Assembly (NCBI GenBank): GCA_023138735.1
Contig: JAGLOY010000081.1
Span: forward strand, 1 to 49,590
Source of the DNA: Candidatus Aegiribacteria sp.
GTDB taxonomy: Bacteria > Fermentibacterota > Fermentibacteria > Fermentibacterales > JCC-6
Length of the DNA stretch: 49,590 bases
Reading direction: 5' to 3'
The translations under genes and the position numbers were made by a program. How positions within the stretch are numbered: position 1 is the stretch's first letter; every line of letters begins with the position of its first letter. Positions 7,689 through 17,299 of this stretch are shown here, in pieces. The notes under the pieces were generated by a model, which was not told where the DNA came from, did not search any database, and saw nothing but the letters and a program-made list of their open reading frames with translations.

Positions 7689-8753
7689 ATGATTGATATT
7701 GTCTGCGGAGCAAGACCAAACTTCATGAAGGTTGATCCGATTATCAGGAACATCGATCCCGCTTTCGAGATAAGGATCATTCATACCGGGCAGCACTATG
7801 ACCACATAATGTCCCAGAGTTTTTTCGATGAGCTGGAACTGCCGAGACCCGATATCAACCTTGAAGTAGGTTCAGCAAGCATAACCATACAGACCGCAAC
7901 TATTATGAAACGTTACGAAGAAGTTATTCTCAGACGGATGCCCGATGCGGTGGTAGTTGTAGGGGATGTCAATTCGACATTAGCATGCTCGCTTGTCGCC
8001 GTCAGGTACGGTATACCTGTAATACATGTCGAGGCGGGCCTTCGGAGTTTTGACCGCGACATGCCGGAGGAAATCAACAGAATACTCACCGACCAGCTTG
8101 CCGGCCTGCTCCTTATTACCAGTTCCGAAGCGCGTGATAATCTGCTTGCTGAAGGGAAGAGCAGTGAGATGATCAGGCTCGTTGGAAATCCCATGATCGA
8201 TACTCTGCTGAGGCTTCTACCCGCGGCGATGGCAGGCGGAGAGCAGTTGTCAGAAGAACCCTTTGCGCTTGTTACACTTCACAGACCCTCGAATGTCGAT
8301 GACCCTGACAGGCTGTCCGCTGTACTGGAAGCATTGGGTGGTTTGAGTGACCTGCAAGTCTTTTTTCCCGCGCATCCGAGAACTCTCGGGCACATTTTCG
8401 ACTGGGGCATCACTATCCCGGACAGGATTACGATTGGAAAACCTCTGACATACCTTAACTTCATCAGGGCGCAGGCAGAGGCTTCTGTTGTGATAACCGA
8501 TTCCGGAGGTGTTCAGGAGGAAACGAGTGTACTCGGAGTGCCATGTGTTACCGTTAGAACGAGCACTGAAAGACCGATAACTCTGGAGCTTGGAACAAAT
8601 GTTCTCTGTCCTGATGTATCTGGAATAGAGGAAGCAGTAACAAAGCAGATCAGAAACCGTCCCGAATTACCTCCGGAGATCCCGCTCTGGGATGGAAAAG
8701 CCGGGATAAGGATTGCTGCATCCATAGAAAATTATATTGGAGCGAAGAGATGA
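7689..8753 (+). CDS. wecB: UDP-N-acetylglucosamine 2-epimerase (non-hydrolysing)
   Basis: This GT-B fold epimerase makes UDP-N-acetylmannosamine for surface glycans. The family motifs are all present: GARPNFMKVDPIIR at the N-terminus, HTGQHYD, VVVGDVNSTLAC, HVEAGLRSFDRDMPEEINR, and the UDP-binding TDSGGVQEE with the following LGVPCVTVRTSTERP. The length of 354 residues is slightly shorter than the usual 370-380. AAGGAA lies just ahead of the ATG. The last codons overlap the start of the next gene by 4 bp. No ManNAc dehydrogenase is nearby. Confidence 0.93.
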   Translation: MIDIVCGARPNFMKVDPIIRNIDPAFEIRIIHTGQHYDHIMSQSFFDELELPRPDINLEVGSASITIQTATIMKRYEEVILRRMPDAVVVVGDVNSTLACSLVAVRYGIPVIHVEAGLRSFDRDMPEEINRILTDQLAGLLLITSSEARDNLLAEGKSSEMIRLVGNPMIDTLLRLLPAAMAGGEQLSEEPFALVTLHRPSNVDDPDRLSAVLEALGGLSDLQVFFPAHPRTLGHIFDWGITIPDRITIGKPLTYLNFIRAQAEASVVITDSGGVQEETSVLGVPCVTVRTSTERPITLELGTNVLCPDVSGIEEAVTKQIRNRPELPPEIPLWDGKAGIRIAASIENYIGAKR

Positions 8754-10195
8754 AACCTGTTTTAATAGCATTATGGATCTTTGTATTACTTGTGCCTGTT
8801 GTTGCCTGCGGATCCAATAATGATTCGAGCGAAAGCGGGAACACAGATTCCGATCTTTCCGTTACCGCTGCCGACGCGGGTACTCAGAAGTTCGCGGTTT
8901 CGATTCAGGGCGACGATGTGGGATACATGCAGCTGGACATTGATGATTATGGAACCGATTCGCTCCTTATTACACAGACCATCAGCTGGAACATGATCCT
9001 GATGGGCAACCGGAGAGACATCGAAATGACCATGATCGCTGTTTCGGACAGGGAGTACAATCTGGGGCACATGGAGATGCAAATGTCCGACGGTTCTGCA
9101 ACTATTACAATAAGGGCCTGGAGACAGGATTCTCTTCTGATCTCGGAAATAGGCACCGCTGGAAGAGTAATTGAAAATTCAACCGTCCTGGAGGAAGATT
9201 ACCTCCCGGTTCTGGCCGATCTTGCGTGCGCCTCGATGGAATGGACGGAAGGACAGGAGAGGACTTTCAAATCCTTTGACCCGGCCAGCGGCATGATACT
9301 TTCATCCGCAGCCGTATGCGAAGGATTCGAGGAAGTATCCCTTCTTGGAGATACCGTAAATGCGGCCAGGTTGAGACTATCACAGATGGGAACAAGGAAC
9401 ACTGTCTGGGTATTCGAGGGTCAGATCATCAGGGAATACGAAGAAGGTCTCGGTATGGATATGACCCGCGTCCCCCCGGAGCAGGGTGGCGATATTGTGG
9501 CGACCAGAGATCTCTACGAAGTGTTTGCCGTTTCCTCAACTCCAATCTCGAACCCCAGAAATACAGAATCCAGAACCTTCGTCCTTCAGGGAGATATAGA
9601 CTGGAACCTGTTCCATCTGAACATTCCACCCATCCAGACAGCAATCGGCTGTACTGTAACGGTTTCAAATATCGTGCCCGGCCAGATCGCTCAATTTCCA
9701 CCCTCAATACCCGAGGAACTCATAGAATACACTCTTCCCGAGTCTATGATACAAAGTGATGATTCGGTAATTGTTTCGATGGCCCAGAGCCTGACTGACG
9801 GTTCAGCCGATTCGTGGGAAGCAGCAAGGCGAATTGCTTCATTCGTTGACACAAGTGTTGAGAACAGCCCTACGGTTTCCCTGCCTTCAGCAGTGGATGT
9901 GATGGAAAACCTGAGGGGAGACTGTAACGAGCATACAATACTAACTGTGGCTCTTGCTCGCGCAGCGGGCCTGCCAGCCAGGATCTGTGCCGGTATTGTA
10001 TATCTGAACGGTTCGTTCGGATACCATGCCTGGCCGATGATCTGGACAGGGGAATGGGTAGCGATGGATCCGACATTCAGCCAGTACATTGCAGATGGAA
10101 CCCATATTATTCTGGCTACGGGAGATCTCGAATCGCAATACGTGGTCAACTCTGCTATCGGCAGGTTAAGCATTATCGAGCTGAAAAAGGACTGA
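8750..10195 (+). CDS. Transglutaminase-like domain lipoprotein
   Basis: The protein begins with a lipoprotein signal peptide (hydrophobic stretch, then lipobox VVAC with the Cys at about residue 20), so it is probably anchored in a membrane facing the periplasm. A middle region of mostly beta character has no family I can name. The C-terminal part is a transglutaminase-like cysteine-protease fold with an intact triad: Cys392 (RGDCNEHT), His426 (GYHAWP) and Asp440 (MDPTF). Such bacterial domains act as peptidases or amide-modifying enzymes in the envelope; the substrate is unknown. The gene overlaps wecB by 4 bp and ribD by 1 bp, an odd place for an envelope enzyme. Confidence 0.82.
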   Translation: MKPVLIALWIFVLLVPVVACGSNNDSSESGNTDSDLSVTAADAGTQKFAVSIQGDDVGYMQLDIDDYGTDSLLITQTISWNMILMGNRRDIEMTMIAVSDREYNLGHMEMQMSDGSATITIRAWRQDSLLISEIGTAGRVIENSTVLEEDYLPVLADLACASMEWTEGQERTFKSFDPASGMILSSAAVCEGFEEVSLLGDTVNAARLRLSQMGTRNTVWVFEGQIIREYEEGLGMDMTRVPPEQGGDIVATRDLYEVFAVSSTPISNPRNTESRTFVLQGDIDWNLFHLNIPPIQTAIGCTVTVSNIVPGQIAQFPPSIPEELIEYTLPESMIQSDDSVIVSMAQSLTDGSADSWEAARRIASFVDTSVENSPTVSLPSAVDVMENLRGDCNEHTILTVALARAAGLPARICAGIVYLNGSFGYHAWPMIWTGEWVAMDPTFSQYIADGTHIILATGDLESQYVVNSAIGRLSIIELKKD

Positions 10196-11313
10196 TGGTT
10201 TCCAAGGCTGAAACCCATGCAATGAAAATGGCTCTGAAACTGGCGAAGAGCGGCAGGGGCATGACCTTTCCCAATCCTATGGTTGGCGCAGTCATCCTTG
10301 ACCGTGATGGCAACCATGTGGGAGATGGCTTCCACAGAAAATGCGGAGCGCCCCATGCTGAAGTGATCGCTTTAGCATCTGCAGGTGACGCTGCATCGGG
10401 CGGCACCATGATTGTAACCCTGGAGCCATGCTGTCATCATGGCCGTACCGGACCCTGCACCGATGAGATCATCAGGGCGGGGATCTCAAGGTTAGTTATT
10501 TCCATGACCGATCCCGACCCCAGGATGAGCGGTGAGGGAATTGAGCAGCTCGAATCAGCTGGAATAGTGGTAGAAACCGGTCTTCTCTCGGAAAAAGCTC
10601 GCGAGCTCAACAGGGTGTACCTTCACTACCTTGAAACAGCAAGGAGCTGGGTCACTCTAAAGATAGCGCTTAGTCTTGACGGCAGAACAGCTGCGGCCGA
10701 TGGAAGCAGCAAGTGGATATCGTGTGACAGATCCCGCAGGCATGTTCAGAAGATGCGGGCTTCCGCCGGGGCTGTACTGACAGGAGCGGGAACGGTACGA
10801 GCGGACGATCCGGAACTGACCGTCCGTCTTCCTGATATCCTGCCCCGAAGACAGCCTGTACGCATAGTTGTTTCAGCCACTGGTGATTTCGGAGAATCAC
10901 GGAAGATCTTCAGGAGTCAGGGAAGAGTTATTATCGCTGTCCCGGAAGGTGTGGTGACCAACCTGACTGAATACAAAGATATGCCCGGAGTTGAAGTGTG
11001 GGAATTTCCCGCTGATTCACGAATCCGGGGAATCGATCTTACCTTGCTGTTTGAAAGGACAGCCCTGGAAGGTATCGGTTCCGTTCTCTGCGAAGCGGGA
11101 AGTGATCTATCTACACGGTTACTGAAGGATGAACTGGTTGATTCTGTCAGTATTTTCACTGCACCGGTGATACTTGGAGGTGGGGGAAGACCCGCTTTTG
11201 AATTACTTGGAATAAACAGTATTGGGAACGCGATAAGGTTGGAAAATGTTTCATCCCGTCGCTCCGGATCCGATTTCCTTACGGAGGGTCGCATTGTTTA
11301 CCGGACTGATTGA
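10195..11313 (+). CDS. ribD: Bifunctional riboflavin deaminase-reductase
   Basis: This enzyme deaminates the pyrimidine intermediate and then reduces its ribosyl side chain. The N-terminal cytidine-deaminase-type domain (residues 1-145) has PNPMVGAV, the zinc ligands and catalytic Glu of PHAEVIAL, and PCCHHGRTGPC. The C-terminal reductase domain starts near residue 150 with WVTLKIALSLDGRTA, then GAGTVRADDPELTVR and the late GGGGRPAFE. The start at 10195 is chosen because it opens the deaminase fold and overlaps the upstream stop (TGATG). The length is normal at 372 residues. It shares 20 bp with ribE. No FMN riboswitch is possible immediately ahead of it, because the upstream coding sequence runs into its start. 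Confidence 0.95.
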   Translation: MVSKAETHAMKMALKLAKSGRGMTFPNPMVGAVILDRDGNHVGDGFHRKCGAPHAEVIALASAGDAASGGTMIVTLEPCCHHGRTGPCTDEIIRAGISRLVISMTDPDPRMSGEGIEQLESAGIVVETGLLSEKARELNRVYLHYLETARSWVTLKIALSLDGRTAAADGSSKWISCDRSRRHVQKMRASAGAVLTGAGTVRADDPELTVRLPDILPRRQPVRIVVSATGDFGESRKIFRSQGRVIIAVPEGVVTNLTEYKDMPGVEVWEFPADSRIRGIDLTLLFERTALEGIGSVLCEAGSDLSTRLLKDELVDSVSIFTAPVILGGGGRPAFELLGINSIGNAIRLENVSSRRSGSDFLTEGRIVYRTD

Positions 11314-11905
11314 GGACAGGGGAAAAGTGAAGTCGCGGTCAGGCGGCAGCCTTACCGTTGAAACAAAGCTTTCCGAATCAGCATCCCCCGGAGACAGCAT
11401 CGCTGTTGATGGCTCCTGCCTGACGGTGAACGGCATAGGTAACCGGAGCATCTCGTTTCACTGCTCTTCGGAAACCGTTTCAAGAACTATCATCTCCGGA
11501 TACTATCCGGGCACTGAAGTGAATCTGGAACGGCCTCTCAGATTTTCGGACGGACTGCATGGCCATATTGTTACCGGCCATGTGGACTCCACTGCGGAGG
11601 TTCTCAAAGTAAAGAGGAGTAAAGAGGATATGACTGTGTGGATATCCTGTTCCGGAAAGAACTTCCAGCTGCTGGTGGAGAAGGGATCAATAGCGGTCAA
11701 CGGAATAAGCCTTACCGTTGCCTCACTGGCACCGGACAGATTCTCAGTTGTTCTCATTCCGGAAACTCTTGAAAGAACAACTGCGGGGAACTGGAAACCG
11801 GGTTCACATGTGAACCTTGAATACGATATTATTGGTAAGTACGTTTTGAAGCAGACTAATGCAGTTATTGGAAACAGACGGTTGAGGGATTACCTTGAGC
11901 AGTAG
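11294..11905 (+). CDS. ribE: Riboflavin synthase alpha chain, TTG start
   Basis: This enzyme dismutates two 6,7-dimethyl-8-ribityllumazine molecules to riboflavin. It consists of two tandem lumazine-binding barrels, each beginning with a FTGLIED-like or HIVTGHVD-like block; [16 protein letters not shown] opens the second. I place the start at the TTG at 11294, since the family begins MFTGLIE and a GGAGG sits 6 bp ahead. An ATG at 11246 would add 16 unrelated residues. The length of 203 is typical. The start lies within ribD and the end overlaps ribBA by 11 bp, which suggests coupled translation. Confidence 0.94.
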   Translation: MFTGLIEDRGKVKSRSGGSLTVETKLSESASPGDSIAVDGSCLTVNGIGNRSISFHCSSETVSRTIISGYYPGTEVNLERPLRFSDGLHGHIVTGHVDSTAEVLKVKRSKEDMTVWISCSGKNFQLLVEKGSIAVNGISLTVASLAPDRFSVVLIPETLERTTAGNWKPGSHVNLEYDIIGKYVLKQTNAVIGNRRLRDYLEQ

Positions 11906-13124
11906 CAGAATATCCGGAGCAGAAGAAGCTATAGATGCCATCCGCAGCGGGAAAATGGTTGTTGTGGTGGACGATGAGAACAGAGAGAACGAGGGAGACC
12001 TGATAATTGCAGCCGAAAAATGCAATGCTGAGGCTGTGAATTTCATGGCTACCGAAGGAAGAGGTCTTATATGCCTTTCTATGGAGGAGGAGACCCTCGA
12101 TAAGCTGGACATTCATGAGATGGTTCCCAGAAACACTTCCCTCCATGAAACAGCATTCAGGGTAAGCATCGATGCGATTGAAGGAGTGTCCACAGGTATA
12201 TCCGCCCATGACAGGGCAAGAACGATTGCAGTTACGATTGATCCCTTTTCACAGGCTTCCGACCTTGCCAGACCCGGCCATATCTTCCCGCTGGCTGCCA
12301 GACCCGGGGGAGTTCTTTCAAGAACCGGTCACACGGAAGCGGCGGTTGACCTCGCCAGACTGGCAGGACTTAAACCTGCGGGTGTTATCTGCGAGATTAT
12401 GAGCCGGGACGGTTCCATGGCAAGGCTTCCTCAGCTCATTGAATTTGCCGCGAAACACGGCCTTGTCCTTACATCGGTCGAGGAACTGGTTCGATACCGC
12501 AGGAAAACAGAAAAGCTGGTCAGAGAGATAGCCAGATCAACACTGCCCACAGATTATGGTTCGTTTGATCTTCATGTATTCGACAGTATAGCCGAGGATG
12601 AAGTGCATGTAGCACTGGTGAAGGGTGATGTAAGCGGCAGGGATAACGTACTTGTTAGGGTACATTCACAATGCCTTACAGGAGACGTCTTCGCCTCCCG
12701 CAGATGTGATTGCGGAAGCCAGCTCCACGCGGCGATGAAGAAAGTTGATCTCGAGGGGCTGGGAGTAATTCTGTATATGGCGCAGGAAGGGCGCGGAATA
12801 GGCCTTGCAAACAAGATAAAAGCTTATCACCTGCAGGATCATGGGCTGGATACAGTCGAGGCCAACGAAGAACTGGGTTTCCCCGCGGACCTCAGAGATT
12901 ACGGAACCGGCGCACAGATCCTGGCTGAACTGGGTCTCACGTCGATAAAGTTAATGACAAACAACCCCAAGAAGATCGTAGGGCTGAAGGGCTACGGCCT
13001 GGAGATAACGGAGAGAGTCAGAATAGAGATTCCCCCTACCGAGGAGAATCTCGATTACCTCAGAACGAAAAAGACAAAGCTCGGACATATGCTGGAGGGA
13101 GTAGATAATGACCTGGATTCATGA
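11895..13124 (+). CDS. ribBA: Bifunctional DHBP synthase / GTP cyclohydrolase II, TTG start
   Basis: This fusion supplies both precursors of riboflavin: 3,4-dihydroxy-2-butanone 4-phosphate from ribulose 5-phosphate and the pyrimidine from GTP. The N-terminal RibB domain (about 1-205) has the acidic metal site [19 protein letters not shown] and [14 protein letters not shown]. The C-terminal RibA domain (about 210-405) has [21 protein letters not shown] with the three zinc Cys, followed by [19 protein letters not shown] and the Tyr/Arg region [11 protein letters not shown]. The start is TTG with GAGGGA ahead; no ATG fits the conserved start. It overlaps ribE and ribH. Confidence 0.95.
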   Translation: MSSSRISGAEEAIDAIRSGKMVVVVDDENRENEGDLIIAAEKCNAEAVNFMATEGRGLICLSMEEETLDKLDIHEMVPRNTSLHETAFRVSIDAIEGVSTGISAHDRARTIAVTIDPFSQASDLARPGHIFPLAARPGGVLSRTGHTEAAVDLARLAGLKPAGVICEIMSRDGSMARLPQLIEFAAKHGLVLTSVEELVRYRRKTEKLVREIARSTLPTDYGSFDLHVFDSIAEDEVHVALVKGDVSGRDNVLVRVHSQCLTGDVFASRRCDCGSQLHAAMKKVDLEGLGVILYMAQEGRGIGLANKIKAYHLQDHGLDTVEANEELGFPADLRDYGTGAQILAELGLTSIKLMTNNPKKIVGLKGYGLEITERVRIEIPPTEENLDYLRTKKTKLGHMLEGVDNDLDS

Positions 13125-13629
13125 GGGCCAGCTTGACGGCACCGGGATCAAACCTGCTGTTGTCGTATCAAGGTTCAACAATTTCATTACTAAAAAGCTT
13201 CTTGACGGGGCTCTTGACTGCCTGGAAAGACACGGTGTAAATACCGATGATATCAACGTTTTCTGGGTTCCGGGAGCATGGGAGATTGCCCCCGTTGCAG
13301 TAAGAATCGCCGATACCGGGTTATTCGACTGTGTTATATGCCTCGGTGCCGTAATACGCGGAGAGACCCCCCATTTCGAATACGTATCCGCTGAAAGTGC
13401 AAAGGGTGTATCCCAGGCAGCCATGCTTGCAGATGTTCCTGTTATTTACGGAATCATTACCGCTGATACAGTTGACCAGGCTGTTGACAGGGCAGGGACC
13501 AAATCCGGCAACAAGGGGTTCGATGCAGCAATGACAGCTATAGAGATGACAGCGCTTTACGAGTTTGTAGAGGATATGGAGGAGCCCATAGACTCCCCGA
13601 ATGCTGAAAAGGAGTCGACACAGGAGTAA
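13108..13629 (+). CDS. ribH: 6,7-dimethyl-8-ribityllumazine synthase
   Basis: Lumazine synthase condenses the RibA/RibD pyrimidine with dihydroxybutanone phosphate. Motifs include [29 protein letters not shown] and [14 protein letters not shown], with the catalytic His in the segment HFEY. The usual [23 protein letters not shown] follows, which forms the phosphate and late substrate site. The C-terminal 20 residues are an acidic extension. The first 17 bp lie inside ribBA and the stop overlaps the nusB start (TAATG), so this order ribD-ribE-ribBA-ribH-nusB is translationally coupled throughout. Confidence 0.95.
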   Translation: MTWIHEGQLDGTGIKPAVVVSRFNNFITKKLLDGALDCLERHGVNTDDINVFWVPGAWEIAPVAVRIADTGLFDCVICLGAVIRGETPHFEYVSAESAKGVSQAAMLADVPVIYGIITADTVDQAVDRAGTKSGNKGFDAAMTAIEMTALYEFVEDMEEPIDSPNAEKESTQE

Positions 13630-14087
13630 TGGGTATAAGAAGCAGAGGACGCAAAGCCCTTCTTCAGGCCAGGTATGCCATGGAAGTAAACAGTGGATCT
13701 CTTTCGGCGAACCTGGAGGATATCAGACTGCTTCTGGCAGATCCTGACCTGGGACTGGGCGTTCCAATGGATTCGGAGGATTGGAACTGGGTATCCGATC
13801 TTGCAAGGGCGGTGCATTACAACAAAACGGAAATTGACGCGAAGATCGAAGATGCACTGAAGAACTGGACGCTGGACAGGCTCAGCCTTGTAACACGACT
13901 GATACTTGAGCAGGCAGTAGGGGAAATGTACTATTCCGATCCACCGACTTCGCCTCCCATTGTTATTGACGAATCGATCAACCTGGCAAAGGCCTTCGAT
14001 ACGGATGAAACCGCAGGTTTTGTGAACGGAGTTCTGGATACTATCGTTAAAACCTGCAATGCAGGTGCTTCTCCCCCCGGTGGATAA
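13629..14087 (+). CDS. nusB: Transcription antitermination factor NusB
   Basis: This all-helical RNA-binding protein pairs with NusE (S10) on boxA to support rRNA antitermination. The N-terminal RSRGRKALLQARYAME (family RR.ARE.ALQ.LY) and the late VIDESINLAKAFDTDETAGFVNGVLD are diagnostic. The length (152) is normal. Linkage with ribH is a common conserved arrangement in bacteria. It is followed after 3 bp by a phosphoesterase gene. Confidence 0.94.
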   Translation: MGIRSRGRKALLQARYAMEVNSGSLSANLEDIRLLLADPDLGLGVPMDSEDWNWVSDLARAVHYNKTEIDAKIEDALKNWTLDRLSLVTRLILEQAVGEMYYSDPPTSPPIVIDESINLAKAFDTDETAGFVNGVLDTIVKTCNAGASPPGG

Positions 14088-14090
14088 CAC

Positions 14091-14801
14091 ATGTTAATCA
14101 GACTCATTTCTGATATTCACAGTAATTTTCAGGCTCTTGAGGCGGTTCTGACCGATCCTCCGGGGAAAGAGGCGGATAGAACATTCTGCCTTGGTGATAT
14201 CGTTGGTTACGGGGCAGACCCTTCCCTCTGCATCGAGAGGGTACGAAGAGAATGCGATCTTGTGGTTGCCGGTAACCATGATGCTGGAGCGGCAAAGAGG
14301 GTATCCCTCGACAGGTTCAACTGGGAGGGAGTCACAGCGATAAGGTGGACCAGATCGGTCCTGTCGAAGGATGAAATGGACTGGATTTCCCTGCTCCCTT
14401 ATCACTCTGAACACAAGAATTTTTTTCTCTGCCACAGCTATCCTGCAGATCCTGAAAGCTGGACATACCTGCTTCGCCGGAATCATGCCCTTGAATCCAT
14501 AAGCGTAAGGCAGGGGTTTATCTCGCTGATAGGTCATACTCACTTGCCAGGCTGCTGGACGGAGGACGGCAATTACATCGAGTCTTCAAAGGGAGATTTT
14601 TCAAACGTAAGAATTGTCAATGTAGGCAGCGTTGGACAGCCCAGAGACAGAGATCCCAGGGCAGCTTACGTTCTTATCGATACCGAAGCCCGGACCTGGG
14701 AACACTTCAGGGTGGAATACAGCATCGATGACACCGCCGCAAGAATAAAGGACGCAGGGCTGCCCTCCGTTCTATGGGAGCGGCTTTACAGAGGACACTG
14801 A
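14091..14801 (+). CDS. Metallophosphoesterase family protein
   Basis: This calcineurin-like phosphoesterase of the YfcE/MJ0936 type has all metal-ligand blocks: ISDIHSNFQALEAVL, GDIVGYGADP, AGNHDAG, CHSYP and GHTHLPG. It ends with the usual NVGSVGQPRDRDPRAAYVLID. The family acts on phosphodiesters or as a protein phosphatase; the substrate is not predictable. It is the last gene of the ptb/rib operon, 3 bp after nusB. Confidence 0.88.
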   Translation: MLIRLISDIHSNFQALEAVLTDPPGKEADRTFCLGDIVGYGADPSLCIERVRRECDLVVAGNHDAGAAKRVSLDRFNWEGVTAIRWTRSVLSKDEMDWISLLPYHSEHKNFFLCHSYPADPESWTYLLRRNHALESISVRQGFISLIGHTHLPGCWTEDGNYIESSKGDFSNVRIVNVGSVGQPRDRDPRAAYVLIDTEARTWEHFRVEYSIDDTAARIKDAGLPSVLWERLYRGH

Positions 14802-14825
14802 TTGAATTCTGCCTCATCGTGTCCT
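14792..14825. terminator. Possible bidirectional terminator hairpin
   Basis: AGGACAC (14792-14798) and GTGTCCT (14819-14825) form a 7-bp perfect stem with a 20-nt loop between two convergent genes, followed by TCTTATCT on the plus side. The loop is long and the T-run poor, so this is weak support. Confidence 0.3.
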
Positions 14826-14827
14826 TC

Positions 14828-16918
14828 TTATCTGAGAATCACAAGACTTTCGGTGAATTCCGGACAGTCTCCCCATACGCGGACGGTATAAAGACCTGAT
14901 GGCAGCCCATCGATTCCCACTGTTCTGCTTGTTCCTCCTGTCTGAACAGGGATCTGACCTGTTGAAAAAACCATTCTTCCCGTGATGTCGAAGATTTCAA
15001 TTTCTATACTGCCGTTCCCCGTGGGACTTATTAACAGGTTCACTACGCTCATGCCAGGATTCGGGTAAAGAGAAACAAATGGTATACCGGTATCGTTTCC
15101 GGAGCTGATCCCGGTCCAGTCAACTAATACCGAATCGATGTTGGAAAGCCCCGTTTCCACCTGGTTTGAATCAAGGGCACTCACAGCAAAGTAATTCCAG
15201 CCGAGGGGAAGTTCCCAGATACTCACCTGGCGTTCAGCGGTAAGGAACAGAGGATCCAGCTGGGATGAAGAGGTGCCCTGCCATATTCTGTAAAGATCGA
15301 ACTGATCGCTGCCAAAAACGTTATAAGTGAGTACAGCGGCGCTGTTGACGGTGTCGACTTCTGCTATAAGATAGGGAACGAGAGCCTGACCCTCCCAGTC
15401 GAACTTGTACGTCCTGTAGCTCTCGAAAACAGGATCCTGGAATCGCATTGAATGTTCCTCTGTTCCATCCGGATTAACTTCCGTAACATCGGAGAAGGTC
15501 GTGATGCCCTGTATATCTCCCCAGCCGACAACGTAATTCCCCCCGGGTAATCGCTGCATAGACCCCAGATGGGTTCCGTAAAGACCAGTTTCCTGGTAAC
15601 TCCAGACGAGGGTGGCCGTCATCGTGTTTGTATCCAGCAGGTATTCCAGACCTCTTGAGACCTGTGGACTATGGAACCTGCCGTTGTCAAAGACAGTATA
15701 CAGACCGGATTCATAGGAGTTAAAATCATGCTGCGCGCTGAAGCCCCCAAGAGGATCACCTACCATTGTGAACCAGCTTGTATCCGCGTCCAGGCCTCCG
15801 AACCTCCAGATTATATCTCCCGTAGTCTGGTCGATCTTAGTGCATTCACCCAATGCCAGGCAGGAAAGCAGAATGTTGCCGTCCAGGTCTTCTGCAATGG
15901 AATTGCAATGTACATAATCCACCACCGCAGCTGTCAGGTCAACAAAGTGGGCAGCGTCAGTTATTTCGAAATGATCAAAACTGCTCCATTGAAAAATTGG
16001 CACATGATTCTCATCCTGCTCCTGTACCAGAAGCCCCAGGACCAGTGCGTTCGGATTTCCGCCCGGGACGACCAGGGACATGTCGATGTACCGCGCGTCA
16101 ACACCTATCAGCAATGTATTCCCATTCTCCCGCATGCTTATGTCATGAATGTCCGTGGGGTATCCAATTACCCTGAATGAATCCTGCAACGTATATGTAT
16201 CATCCATGACAAGCCAGGTTATCGTATTACCTGCCAATCTGGTACCCAGGGTCAGAAGATTCCCTGGCTGTACTTCCACGCAGAATATCCCCTTGTTCCA
16301 ATGCCAGTAGAACAGAGGCTCGCCATCATTATCCGCGATTATGAGATAGGAGCTGGTGGTAACGTCCACTGCAGTTAGAGTTCCAAAGAAGAAATTGCCG
16401 AAAGCGGGCTGTCCCGAAACATTCAGAACCAGCTCAGGAAAGTCCTGGGGAACAGATACGCCGTAGGTGATATCTTCAGAAATGCTTCGTCTGATTCCTT
16501 CGGTCCCATGATTGCCGCCGGTGAATAGATTCTCTTCCTGGCAGGAGAAGGGTATTTCCGGAGGATTCTCCGGACGCACAGTAAAAGACCATTCGGTGGA
16601 GCTGGATGACCATTGAAGGGTAACGTCAACTCTTTCGCCCGGTGCAAAATCCCGCGAAGGTGTAAGTACCAGTCTTTTCCCGTCTGAAGAGATATAACAA
16701 TGGCAGTCAAGCTCTCCTGAGATACTTCCGTTTACCCGAACATCCAGTATTTCAGGAACGGGTCCATCAAATCCGATTATCAGCCTGCTTTCAGCACTTT
16801 GCCAGTCGGATCCGTCCAGAGGGGATATGTAGGTAATTCCGTTACCGGTCACCATGGATGAGATTGTAACCAGAGAGGTAAAGATCATGCACAGTATAAC
16901 ATTCATATCCACAACCAA
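14828..16918 (-). CDS. Secreted arylsulfotransferase-like protein with C-terminal sorting domain
   Basis: The first 26 or so residues form a signal peptide; a second in-frame ATG 4 codons in (16906) is an equally good start. An Ig-like domain follows (about 30-120). The middle (about 180-510) looks like the arylsulfotransferase beta-propeller family, with HDISMRENGNTLLIG, VHCNSIAEDLDGNILLS, TGDIIWRFGG and SAQHDFNSYESGLYTVFDNG. After an FN3-like segment the last 85 residues are a type IX-like sorting domain (VSLYPNPGMSVVNLLISPT, FDITGRMVFSTG, LPSGLYTVRVWG). This predicts surface delivery. Enzyme activity is uncertain; many family members are structural or uncharacterised. Confidence 0.8.
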   Translation of the reverse strand: MVVDMNVILCMIFTSLVTISSMVTGNGITYISPLDGSDWQSAESRLIIGFDGPVPEILDVRVNGSISGELDCHCYISSDGKRLVLTPSRDFAPGERVDVTLQWSSSSTEWSFTVRPENPPEIPFSCQEENLFTGGNHGTEGIRRSISEDITYGVSVPQDFPELVLNVSGQPAFGNFFFGTLTAVDVTTSSYLIIADNDGEPLFYWHWNKGIFCVEVQPGNLLTLGTRLAGNTITWLVMDDTYTLQDSFRVIGYPTDIHDISMRENGNTLLIGVDARYIDMSLVVPGGNPNALVLGLLVQEQDENHVPIFQWSSFDHFEITDAAHFVDLTAAVVDYVHCNSIAEDLDGNILLSCLALGECTKIDQTTGDIIWRFGGLDADTSWFTMVGDPLGGFSAQHDFNSYESGLYTVFDNGRFHSPQVSRGLEYLLDTNTMTATLVWSYQETGLYGTHLGSMQRLPGGNYVVGWGDIQGITTFSDVTEVNPDGTEEHSMRFQDPVFESYRTYKFDWEGQALVPYLIAEVDTVNSAAVLTYNVFGSDQFDLYRIWQGTSSSQLDPLFLTAERQVSIWELPLGWNYFAVSALDSNQVETGLSNIDSVLVDWTGISSGNDTGIPFVSLYPNPGMSVVNLLISPTGNGSIEIEIFDITGRMVFSTGQIPVQTGGTSRTVGIDGLPSGLYTVRVWGDCPEFTESLVILR

Positions 16919-16964
16919 TCGTCATGGGTGCAGGAATACGGTTTTTTCGAGCATCCTACTCAAA

Positions 16965-16997
16965 TTGACAATACCGCCTCTAATCATATTTTGTCAA
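16965..16997. promoter_or_regulatory. Dyad of TTGACAA sites in a divergent promoter region
   Basis: TTGACAA (16965-16971) and its inverse TTGTCAA (16991-16997) are 19 bp apart between divergent genes. Each could be a -35 box for one direction. On the plus strand TATTTT lies 16 bp after the first. On the minus strand TATTGT lies 18 bp after the second. It could equally be an operator. Confidence 0.35.
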
Positions 16998-17143
16998 TGT
17001 TATGCGCGGCTGATGAGTACTCAGAACAGGTGCCCACCCGAATTTCCGCTTTCTTGTTTGACATTGTTTTTACGTAACTCTCAAACTGTGTATAGTACTG
17101 CAGATGACAGATTACCATAGCCAGCAGTAGGAGCCGGGAATAG

Positions 17144-17284
17144 ATGAAGATAGACATTCGAAGATGCACTAGGTGTATCCTGCCGGAGAGCTATCCAGAT
17201 ATTGATTTTGACAGCAAAGGTGTATGCCGGATGTGCCGTGAGTTCGATCACAGGTACCAGAACATCGACTGGGCTTTTCTGTAG
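17144..17284 (+). CDS. N-terminal zinc-ribbon part of an amber-split PP-loop amidotransferase-like gene
   Basis: A 46-codon stretch starts at ATG 17144, with AGGAG 10 bp ahead, and ends at TAG 17282-17284. It encodes the zinc ribbon that normally opens sugar amidotransferases of the WbpG type: RRCTRCILPESYPDIDF then GVCRMCREFD, with four Cys in two CxxC pairs. It is in the same frame as the PP-loop gene that follows, and the sequence runs on across the TAG without any gap or shift. It is either the 5' half of a gene with a nonsense mutation or read-through codon, or a separate small protein. Confidence 0.6.
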   Translation: MKIDIRRCTRCILPESYPDIDFDSKGVCRMCREFDHRYQNIDWAFL

Positions 17285-17299
17285 AAGAAGCTGATCCGT

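Noticed and set aside
10100-10194. FMN riboswitch ahead of ribD
   Set aside because: The stretch is the coding end of the transglutaminase lipoprotein, and ribD starts at its stop codon. No conserved RFN pattern was seen here or before the operon.
17058-17096. Promoter TTGACA (17058) with TATAGT (17091) for the split amidotransferase gene
   Set aside because: The spacing of 27 bp is far outside the 15-19 bp range for sigma-70.
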